A stretch of 20,450 bases of DNA from positions 48,757 to 69,206 of the forward strand of contig AQYM01000031.1 in assembly GCA_000380705.1 (NCBI GenBank). Direction: 5' to 3'. This document shows, one piece after another, positions 14,839-20,450 of this stretch. The translations under genes and the position numbers were made by a program. This DNA comes from Crenarchaeota archaeon SCGC AAA471-B05. GTDB taxonomy: Archaea > Thermoproteota > Thermoprotei > Gearchaeales > Gearchaeaceae. Numbering within the stretch: the first letter of the stretch is position 1; each line of letters begins with the position of its first letter. The notes below the pieces were generated by a model. That model was not told the DNA's origin. It saw only the letters and a program-made list of their open reading frames with translations, and did not search any database.

Positions 14839-15744
14839 TTAATTAAAAGAAAAATTATGTTGTAATTCTGAAATTACAATACGGTATGACCCAAATAATT
14901 CATAGAATTTTTCGCTTATTTCTTTAAACTTATCCCTATGTATAAGACCATGCACTGCTTTACCTATCATATTTTGGGTAGCACCTATAAAACCAAGTTT
15001 GATAAATTTTTCAATTACACTTAGTAAAAAATTATCCAAAAAGCCAGCTTTTTCCGCAAATATTCTTGAATATTTTAATAAAGCTTCAGCCGTTCCCTCT
15101 TCTTCAATTTTTCTTATTAAATCTTCAGCAATTCTATCTATTATAATCTTTTTTTCTTGAGAGAGAATTATTGAATCTTTAGGTATAGGAGAGAAAACAA
15201 CCGAAACAAACAAATAATCATCCTTAACTTCTAATTCCTTAATTTCACATATACCAGGTGCTCCTTCTTTTATAATTAGTCCAGCAGCTCCTTTAAATGA
15301 AACAAGACCCGAAACTGTACCCAATCCAGTTAAAGCTAAAATTTCTGCTTCATGAGCTATACTTGCAAGCTTATAATAATCATCATCCTTTATTTTGAAT
15401 AGATCAGCTATAGCAAAAACTGCTCCTAAAGCTCCTGAACCGCTTGTACCAAAACCGCAACCTATAGGTATCTCTATTCTATGAACCACGCGAATATTTT
15501 CATATATGTTATATCTTTTTTTCATTAAATCTATCACTTTATAAGTAGTTTTAGCATTTTCTTTAATGCCGTTTATTATTACTTCATCTTTTTCGCCAAT
15601 CTCCGCATAAGTATATGTTCCTAGCTTAATCCTAAAACCTCCGCCCTTTGCCCCTTCGAAAATTAAATCTCTATTCCTATAATATTCTATTTTAAAAATA
15701 CTTGAAACTCCAGCAGGGAAATAAATAACCTTAGATCTTTCCAT
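14839..15744 (-). CDS. Pantoate kinase (GHMP family)
   Basis: A 301-residue cytoplasmic GHMP-family kinase of the archaeal pantoate kinase type, which phosphorylates pantoate with ATP before condensation with beta-alanine in the archaeal CoA route. N-terminal YFPAGVSSIFKIEYY, GAKGGGFRIKLG (about 33-44), the ATP-binding loop PIGCGFGTSGSGALGAV (about 93-109), and SIAHEAEILALTGLGTVSGL (about 128-147) follow the family pattern. The ATG shares one base with the stop of the upstream membrane protein gene (TAATG), so the two are translationally coupled. Other GHMP kinases such as beta-RFAP synthase (also in this window) lack this pattern. Confidence 0.78.
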   Translation of the reverse strand: MERSKVIYFPAGVSSIFKIEYYRNRDLIFEGAKGGGFRIKLGTYTYAEIGEKDEVIINGIKENAKTTYKVIDLMKKRYNIYENIRVVHRIEIPIGCGFGTSGSGALGAVFAIADLFKIKDDDYYKLASIAHEAEILALTGLGTVSGLVSFKGAAGLIIKEGAPGICEIKELEVKDDYLFVSVVFSPIPKDSIILSQEKKIIIDRIAEDLIRKIEEEGTAEALLKYSRIFAEKAGFLDNFLLSVIEKFIKLGFIGATQNMIGKAVHGLIHRDKFKEISEKFYELFGSYRIVISELQHNFSFN

Positions 15745-16598
15745 TATTTTTTTTTTCCTAGATATTTTAATGTGAATATTAAAAATGGGAGGAAAATAAC
15801 AATTATTCCAGTGATAAAAGTTAGGAAGAATAAATATGTAAGACCAAACTTAACATCACCGCCAATAATAGTTTCAAAAGGTATAATGTTAACTATAGGT
15901 GTAAAGTATAATACATAAGCTAAAGCAAGCAGTATTATTCCTAAAATAAATCCCTTTGGAACAATTATTCTTGGTTCCTCTAAAACCAATTTTGAAGTAT
16001 AGGGGTACTTTTTTAATATAGGAGATAAAGCTCTTACCAAAGGAGGAAATACGAAAAGCATTACAGGTAACATTGTTAAAAGCCAAAAAAGTAGAAAACC
16101 TAATATTAAACCGATTTTTAAGTTAAAACTTGCACCTAATAAAGCTCCTGAAAATGTTGCCCACGGATGGTTTAAAGGAAACATAAAACCAAGATAAACC
16201 ACAACATTAAATGCTGCTATAAAGTTACCTATTAATAAAGCTAAAAAAGAAATTAACAGAAAGCTTCCCCAGCTACCGTATTTTCTAATTAAAAAACCAA
16301 AAATGAAGAAACCTACAAAATTAGCTGGTACTCCTGCAAACAATGCTAAGACAGGATCAGTTCTGCCTAAAGGAACCAATCCAAATATGTCTCCTAAAAA
16401 GCTTCCTATCGCTGCTCCTATACCTGCAACCCAAGGACCTCCTAATAAGGCAAATAGAGCTGGAATTATTATTCCCAGCCTAAGATGACCTACTATCCAA
16501 GGCGTAGGTAAATAGGCTGTTAATATTATTGATATCGCATATAATGCAGCGCAAAGAGCTGTTAAGGATATAAAATACGTTGGAGGGATATTTTTCAT
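15744..16598 (-). CDS. ECF transporter S component-like membrane protein
   Basis: A 284-residue membrane protein with about seven or eight predicted helices. The N-terminal two thirds look like an ECF-type substrate-binding S component: TALCAALYAISIILTAYLP, then LRLGIIIPALFALLGGPWVA, GAAIGSFLGDIFG, and a following VPANFVGFFIFGFLI. S components are usually near 180-200 residues; this one has about 90 extra C-terminal residues with two or three more helices, some after the basic/proline segment LKKYPYTSKLVLEEPRIIVP. No ECF ATPase or T component is adjacent. It is co-transcribed with pantoate kinase, hinting at a pantoate, pantothenate or other CoA-precursor substrate (inference). A TTG at 16613 begins a longer frame; the ATG at 16596-16598 fits a TATA element at -26. 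Confidence 0.72.
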   Translation of the reverse strand: MKNIPPTYFISLTALCAALYAISIILTAYLPTPWIVGHLRLGIIIPALFALLGGPWVAGIGAAIGSFLGDIFGLVPLGRTDPVLALFAGVPANFVGFFIFGFLIRKYGSWGSFLLISFLALLIGNFIAAFNVVVYLGFMFPLNHPWATFSGALLGASFNLKIGLILGFLLFWLLTMLPVMLFVFPPLVRALSPILKKYPYTSKLVLEEPRIIVPKGFILGIILLALAYVLYFTPIVNIIPFETIIGGDVKFGLTYLFFLTFITGIIVIFLPFLIFTLKYLGKKK

Positions 16599-16620
16599 AA
16601 GTCTATTATTCAATTTAAAC

Positions 16621-16634
16621 TATTAAAAGGTTAA
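16621..16634 (-). promoter_or_regulatory. TATA promoter of the S component-pantoate kinase operon
   Basis: On the minus strand TTAACCTTTTAATA provides a BRE-like and a TATA-like element about 26 bp before the ATG at 16598. The AACCT/AGGTT half-site occurs here too. Confidence 0.45.
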
Positions 16635-16641
16635 TTTAAAT

Positions 16642-16660
16642 AATTTAATCAGATTAAATT
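16642..16660. repeat. Perfect 19-bp palindrome (operator candidate 1)
   Basis: AATTTAATC, one central A, then GATTAAATT: both 9-bp arms are exact complements. It lies in the divergent gap between the S-component gene and the pqqD-like gene, 1 bp or less from a second palindrome. Confidence 0.6.
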
Positions 16661-16681
16661 TTAAGGTATTATAACCTTAAA
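16660..16681. repeat. 22-bp inverted repeat over the pqqD-like promoter (operator candidate 2)
   Basis: TTTAAGGT, a 6-nt spacer (ATTATA), then ACCTTAAA: 8-bp perfect arms. The right arm runs into the TTAAATA box at 16677-16683, about 26 bp before the ATG at 16707, so a bound protein would block TBP/TFB. Related AGGTTA half-sites occur at 16628-16634 and 16692-16697. Confidence 0.6.
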
Positions 16682-16706
16682 TAGTAGATAATAGGTTAAA
16701 AAAGCA

Positions 16707-16973
16707 ATGAGCGGAGAAGAAAAAACTCTAAGAAGAAAAGGAAGACTTGTACAGGGTGAAGGAGGAGCAATAATATTGGTAAATGAAAAGAATGAAGGAT
16801 ATAGAGTTAACGAGATCATCGCGTTTATCTGGTACGAATGTGAAGGAAAGACTGAAAGTGAAATAGTTGATTTGATTTCCGATATGGTTGATTTGGATAA
16901 AGAAACTATAAGGAAAGACGTTCATGCAGTATTATCTAAGTTGAAAGAGGTTGAATTAGTAGAGACTGTTTAA
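16707..16973 (+). CDS. PqqD-like small protein
   Basis: An 88-residue winged-helix-like PqqD-family domain. The pattern matches: GAIILVNEKNEGYRVNEIIA (about 20-39) with the N-E-x-x-A-x-I-W core continuing FIWYECEGKTESEIVDLI, then DKETIRKDVHAVLSKLKEVELVE. PqqD proteins bind precursor peptides and present them to a radical SAM enzyme in PQQ and other modified-peptide pathways. No radical SAM gene or precursor peptide lies within the window, so this is an orphan and may act in another way, for example as a small regulator. It is preceded by two palindromes, and its stop overlaps the convergent DHPS-like stop by 4 bp. Confidence 0.8.
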   Translation: MSGEEKTLRRKGRLVQGEGGAIILVNEKNEGYRVNEIIAFIWYECEGKTESEIVDLISDMVDLDKETIRKDVHAVLSKLKEVELVETV

Positions 16974-18526
16974 TTTTTTTCGAAAAGATCTAAATCCTGA
17001 ATATAACTTTTTTTCATTTTTAATGCAACATAAGCCTTTTGTATTTCCGATCCCAGATAAGCTGCATGATCCAACATCGACACTAGTCCTAAATTAACAA
17101 TTTTTCTATAAATTTTAGTTACATCCTTACCTTTAATTATAATATCGCTTTCCAATGAATTATATTTTGGTTTATGGTGAACTATAATCTCTTCATTTTT
17201 CCTATCAACGTATATTTTAAACCATCCTTTAGGATCGTTAAGATATTGAAATTCTTCTTCAGCATAAAATATTTTTCCTTCTTCTTTCTCTTTTTGTTCG
17301 TCCAAAATTTTCTTATCCCTTAAAAATATTAAATCCATTCCTAAACTTTTGGGATAAGTCCTTTTATGTTTAGCAACAAACATCATTTTAGAAGCGATGG
17401 ATAGTTCCTTTATAACTCCTTTACATCTATCACTAACTTCTGTACTTAACACAAACGAAGCACCCAATTCTGTAGCGATGGCCATCATAATGGCGTTAAT
17501 TCCTGGTGTATCAGCATCTACAAGTTCAGTAATGTTACCCGTGCCAATTAAAATGGGTATCGTCGTAAATTTATTCCTAATTAACCAATAGGAAACGATG
17601 GAAGAAACAAAAGAAGGAGAAAATGGAGGATCCATTATTGCATCTAAGATTACGTTTTTAATTCCTCTAATTTTAGCTAAATTTAACATTTCCTCAAGTA
17701 ACTTAACTCTTTCAGAAGGTTCTTTAGGGAAATAATTAGTTGGTAAATCCATTGGAACAAGAACATAATGCACATTCTCTTTAACGCGAACCTTCTCCAA
17801 TAAACTTCGATCCAAGCTTAATATCATGTCTACTCCTATTTCTATAGCCTTATTTATTTCCTCTAAGTTCATACTATCCAAACTTATAGGCTTATCCGTA
17901 ATTCCTCTTAAAGTTTTTACCAATTCTTCAACCTTTTCTTCATTAGATTCATTTGCAACCATTCCTATGTCTATTATATCTGCACCATTCCTTAGATAAT
18001 CTAAGGCTATTTCTATGAAATGTTCCTTTTCAAGCTTTGGTGAATCAACTATTTCAGCTATTATCCTTACGGGGAAATCTATACCATATGATAAATTTCT
18101 TATTCTAAAATTACCTTCATTATTTAATAATGTTATATTATTTTCTACTTCTTCAATTAGCTTTAAGGAATTATTTTTTAAATATTCTTTATATATTTCG
18201 CATGCAGGCTTATTCTTATCTAATTTGTCGAGAGCAAAATTATTCACGATGTAGGAAATTTCATAGGCATTTTTAGGACCCTTTACTGTTCTTATTCCTG
18301 TAACTTTTTCAATTATACTTATATCTCCTTGAATTAAACCTGGTACCATTATGCAATCAACATCACTTAAGTCAAAATTTTTTAAATTCAACGCAATATA
18401 AGTTGGTTTCATTAAAGAAGCAACGGGCATATTTAACGCAATAACTCTAGTATTAATTTTACATTTCTTGGCTTGTTCCAATACTATATCTTTTGCAAGT
18501 TGACCTGTTACCAGAAGTAAAACCAT
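16970..18526 (-). CDS. Dihydropteroate synthase-like protein (tetrahydromethanopterin pathway)
   Basis: A 518-residue two-domain protein of the archaeal DHPS-like family. The N-terminal part (about 1-150) begins with VLLLVTGQLAKDIV and is the family-specific extension; the central part (about 150-400) is a TIM barrel with DHPS features: ALDYLRNGADIIDIGMVANE, DKPISLDSMNLEEINKAIEIG and a later IPILIGTGNITELVDAD. In H4MPT-making archaea this family is thought to join the pterin diphosphate to the ribofuranosylaminobenzene phosphate, in place of folate's p-aminobenzoate step; the role is by homology. It is divergent, by 53 bp, from DUF447, beta-RFAP synthase and mptE, which act in the same pathway. 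Confidence 0.82.
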   Translation of the reverse strand: MVLLLVTGQLAKDIVLEQAKKCKINTRVIALNMPVASLMKPTYIALNLKNFDLSDVDCIMVPGLIQGDISIIEKVTGIRTVKGPKNAYEISYIVNNFALDKLDKNKPACEIYKEYLKNNSLKLIEEVENNITLLNNEGNFRIRNLSYGIDFPVRIIAEIVDSPKLEKEHFIEIALDYLRNGADIIDIGMVANESNEEKVEELVKTLRGITDKPISLDSMNLEEINKAIEIGVDMILSLDRSLLEKVRVKENVHYVLVPMDLPTNYFPKEPSERVKLLEEMLNLAKIRGIKNVILDAIMDPPFSPSFVSSIVSYWLIRNKFTTIPILIGTGNITELVDADTPGINAIMMAIATELGASFVLSTEVSDRCKGVIKELSIASKMMFVAKHKRTYPKSLGMDLIFLRDKKILDEQKEKEEGKIFYAEEEFQYLNDPKGWFKIYVDRKNEEIIVHHKPKYNSLESDIIIKGKDVTKIYRKIVNLGLVSMLDHAAYLGSEIQKAYVALKMKKSYIQDLDLFEKN

Positions 18527-18579
18527 TTTATTATATTATGAAGTAAGTTGTATTAATTTGTTAGTATAAAAATAGTATA
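18527..18579. promoter_or_regulatory. Shared divergent promoter of the pterin genes
   Basis: This 53-bp gap must hold both promoters. TATTAATTT at 18551-18559 is about 26 bp before the ATG at 18580, and its complement region is a similar distance from the ATG at 18526 on the other strand, so the two TATA elements may overlap. The elements are weak by eye. Confidence 0.4.
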
Positions 18580-19230
18580 ATGAATAGATCTAAGGAATTT
18601 ATAAAAGGTTTAGTGGAACCATACGTAAATTATGAAGGTATTTTAAGTTGTTACAACTTAGAGAAAAAACCCCATTTTGCAAACATGGGTTTCATATTTA
18701 ATGAAAACTTTGACATAATAATAAGACCATTTAAAAGCACCGAAAGTTATAAACTTGTAACTTTAAGCAAGAAAGCAGTTATAAACATTATAAATGATGC
18801 TAAGATCTTTTATTTGGTTACATATGAGAAAGATTCAATTAATGAATTAATCGGTATTTCAGAGAAATTAAAATTGCCTTGTTTTAAAAACGCTTATTTC
18901 TATATCGAATGTGAACTAAAGGAAATTTTGGATGATGAAATTAGACCAAGTTTAATTCTAGAACCTGTGCATCATTTTGCCAAGAAAACTTTTATTAAAC
19001 CTTACACAAGAGCTGAGTTTGCTTTAATAGAATCGTTAATTCATTCTACAAGAGTTAGGATATTCAAAGAAGAAAAAATGTATACTGAACTGGAAAATCT
19101 AATTTCGTTAATCGATCATTATACTAGATTAGTCAATAGAATAGCACCCAAATCTTCTTATATGGAAATTATGAAAAAAATTAACAAAATAGTAGAAGGA
19201 GAACTTAAATATGAAAAGAATACAAATTGA
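18580..19230 (+). CDS. DUF447 family protein
   Basis: A 216-residue cytoplasmic protein of the DUF447 family. The N-terminal part (about 10-150) has the family layout: EGILSC, HFANMGFIF, IIRPFKSTESYKLV, AVINIINDAKIFYLV; the C-terminal part has TRAEFALIESLIHSTRVRIF (about 146-165) followed by a helical region. From memory, the family has a flavin-reductase-like split barrel and members can bind FMN; no activity is established. It is the first gene of a coupled run with beta-RFAP synthase (20-bp overlap) and mptE, so a role in H4MPT-type cofactor synthesis or use is plausible. Confidence 0.75.
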   Translation: MNRSKEFIKGLVEPYVNYEGILSCYNLEKKPHFANMGFIFNENFDIIIRPFKSTESYKLVTLSKKAVINIINDAKIFYLVTYEKDSINELIGISEKLKLPCFKNAYFYIECELKEILDDEIRPSLILEPVHHFAKKTFIKPYTRAEFALIESLIHSTRVRIFKEEKMYTELENLISLIDHYTRLVNRIAPKSSYMEIMKKINKIVEGELKYEKNTN

Positions 19231-20134
19231 AACTCCTTCAAGATTACACTTCGGGGTAATCAATATAAAAAATAAGGATTTTAATCTTTTTGGATGTGCA
19301 GGTTGTGCAATAGAAAATCCGTGCTTTACAATTATAGCTGAAGAGAACGATGAATTAATTTTAGATGTTGAAAGAAAGGATGTAAAATATAAAGTCCAAA
19401 AATTAATAAAATTTCTCAAAATAAAAACAAAGGCTAAAATAAAGACTATTAATACAATACCTGAACATAAGGGCTTTGGTTCAACCACTCAATTAACTTT
19501 AGCACTTTCCTATGCTTTATGCTTTTTTAATAATATTAAATTTGATGCATATAAAATTGCAGAAATAACAAATTTAGGTAAGATTTCAGGAATAGGTATC
19601 GGGGCTTTTTTATATGGGGGTTTTCTTATTGATTCAGGAAAAAAGCATAACGAGATCCCAAAAATTATATTTAGATGGGATTTCCCTAAAGAATGGATCT
19701 TTGTTATATTATTACCTAAAAATTTAAATAAAGGGCTAAAAGGGAAAGAAGAAATTGAGGCTTTTAAAAAATTGAACCCTGCTCCTAAAGAAAGAATTAA
19801 AGAAATGTTATATTTGTTGGAAGAAATGAAGGATGCTTTGAAATGTAAAAATATAGAAACTTTCGGCAAATCGTTAACGAAGTTCCAAATAAACGTAGGT
19901 CTTAATTTCTTTGAATTCCAAAAGGGAATATATTCTTCAAGTGAACAAGAAAAATTGATAAAGCTACTTGAAAATATAGGAGCATACGGCACAGGTCAAT
20001 CTTCTTGGGGCCCTGCGGTTTATGGAGTATTTCTAGAAGAAGAAAAATCAAAAATTTTAAAAAAACTATCTGAATATACAAATATAGATTTAATAATAAC
20101 AAAAGCTAATAATTATGGTGTAAAAATAAAATGA
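19211..20134 (+). CDS. Beta-ribofuranosylaminobenzene 5'-phosphate synthase
   Basis: A 307-residue GHMP-fold enzyme that joins PRPP to a p-aminobenzoate-type acceptor with loss of CO2 and diphosphate, the first dedicated step to the arylamine half of methanopterin. IETPSRLHFGVINI (about 5-18) with the R-L-H-F-G signature, GCAGCAIENPCFTI, the glycine-rich HKGFGSTTQLTLAL (about 84-97), ISGIGIGAFLYGGFLID (about 124-140) and GTGQSSWGPAVYG near the C-terminus are family blocks. The ATG lies inside the DUF447 end (20-bp overlap) and has a GAAGGAGA ribosome site about 9 nt upstream; the stop overlaps mptE by 4 bp. Confidence 0.87.
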   Translation: MKRIQIETPSRLHFGVINIKNKDFNLFGCAGCAIENPCFTIIAEENDELILDVERKDVKYKVQKLIKFLKIKTKAKIKTINTIPEHKGFGSTTQLTLALSYALCFFNNIKFDAYKIAEITNLGKISGIGIGAFLYGGFLIDSGKKHNEIPKIIFRWDFPKEWIFVILLPKNLNKGLKGKEEIEAFKKLNPAPKERIKEMLYLLEEMKDALKCKNIETFGKSLTKFQINVGLNFFEFQKGIYSSSEQEKLIKLLENIGAYGTGQSSWGPAVYGVFLEEEKSKILKKLSEYTNIDLIITKANNYGVKIK

Positions 20135-20450
20135 AAACGATTATAAGTTTAGATGAATGGTTAAAAATTTATGAAGACATTGCTAAAAGATTAAAGATTT
20201 CGATTGAAGAAGATTATAGAGCTACAGATTTACTAGAGGTTTTAATAAGGGGCAAATCCTTAAATGTAGAAGTGCTGTCTAAAATGATAAAAGGTAAACA
20301 CGTTGTAGTAGCTGGAGCAGGCCCCTCGATAATAGAAGATTTAGAAAATATTAAAAGGGTTGAAAGGAAAGATTTAGTTTTCATAACTTGTGATGGAGCG
20401 ACAAAGGCTTTTTTAGAAATATTTGAAGAGCCGCCAAATATAATAGTTAC
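20131..20450 (+). CDS. mptE: 6-hydroxymethyl-7,8-dihydropterin pyrophosphokinase (MptE), 5' part
   Basis: The first 106 codons only; the gene runs off the right edge. After an N-terminal helical part, KHVVVAGAGPSIIEDL (about 63-78) and the FITCDGATKAFLE block (about 91-103) match the DUF115/MptE family, whose next motif (T-D-L-D-G) would lie just beyond the window after PPNIIV. MptE activates 6-hydroxymethyl-7,8-dihydropterin with ATP, giving the diphosphate used by the DHPS-like enzyme. It replaces bacterial FolK in archaea. The ATG overlaps the beta-RFAP synthase stop by 4 bp (ATGA). Confidence 0.85.
   Translation, partial: MKTIISLDEWLKIYEDIAKRLKISIEEDYRATDLLEVLIRGKSLNVEVLSKMIKGKHVVVAGAGPSIIEDLENIKRVERKDLVFITCDGATKAFLEIFEEPPNIIV

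Noticed and set aside
19510..19992. A 160-codon open frame on the minus strand opposite beta-RFAP synthase
   Set aside because: The plus-strand gene has full family motifs over this stretch; the antisense frame shows no domain and is explained by AT-rich codon use.
1..20450. CRISPR arrays, rRNA or tRNA genes
   Set aside because: No regularly spaced repeats were seen, and no gap is large or GC-rich enough to hold stable RNA genes typical of a thermophile.

Overview
This window comes from a low-GC (about 30% by eye), tightly packed archaeal chromosome, most likely Thermoproteota (Sulfolobales-like or a related aerobic or facultative hyperthermophile lineage). The evidence is a XerA-type recombinase, an AbrB-PhoU regulator, a coenzyme F420 ligase end, pantoate kinase, a tetrahydromethanopterin-type pterin pathway and a complex I lacking the NADH module. 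Many transcription units have a TATA box about 26 bp before the start codon, which indicates leaderless mRNAs. The exact lineage cannot be fixed from this sequence alone.

Layout. (1) 1-4892: housekeeping genes: the 3' end of cofE, a DUF123 GIY-YIG-like protein, an MBL-fold hydrolase, endonuclease V, a lipoate/biotin ligase-family protein, XerA, and a PhoU-domain regulator. Neighbouring convergent genes touch or overlap. (2) 4905-11290: a respiratory complex I cluster, nuoABCDH-nuoJKN on the minus strand, with nuoI alone on the plus strand between nuoH and nuoJ. No nuoE/F/G and no nuoL/M are present. (3) 11404-14524: a divergent four-gene operon, frdABCD, whose gene order and sequence resemble bacterial quinol:fumarate reductase, including short FrdC/FrdD-type anchors. 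(4) 14525-14838: about 310 bp without a gene, holding short hairpin-like patches that resemble decayed ends of IS200/IS605-type elements. (5) 14839-16598: a two-gene minus-strand operon of an ECF-type S-component membrane protein and pantoate kinase (CoA synthesis). (6) 16614-16973: a divergent promoter with two tandem palindromes, then an orphan PqqD-like small protein. (7) 16970-20450: C1-carrier pterin synthesis: a dihydropteroate synthase-like protein on the minus strand, and on the plus strand DUF447, beta-RFAP synthase and the start of mptE.

How they work together. The Nuo-like complex and FrdABCD share the membrane quinone pool. Nuo would feed electrons in from a non-NADH donor such as ferredoxin. 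Frd would either add electrons from succinate or use fumarate as acceptor. MptE, beta-RFAP synthase and the DHPS-like protein cover the steps that join the pterin and arylamine halves of a methanopterin-like C1 carrier. The most interesting points are the Frd-type complex in an archaeal setting, the incomplete and partly inverted nuo cluster, the DUF447 gene locked between carrier-synthesis genes, the S-component coupled to pantoate kinase, and the palindromes in front of the orphan PqqD gene.
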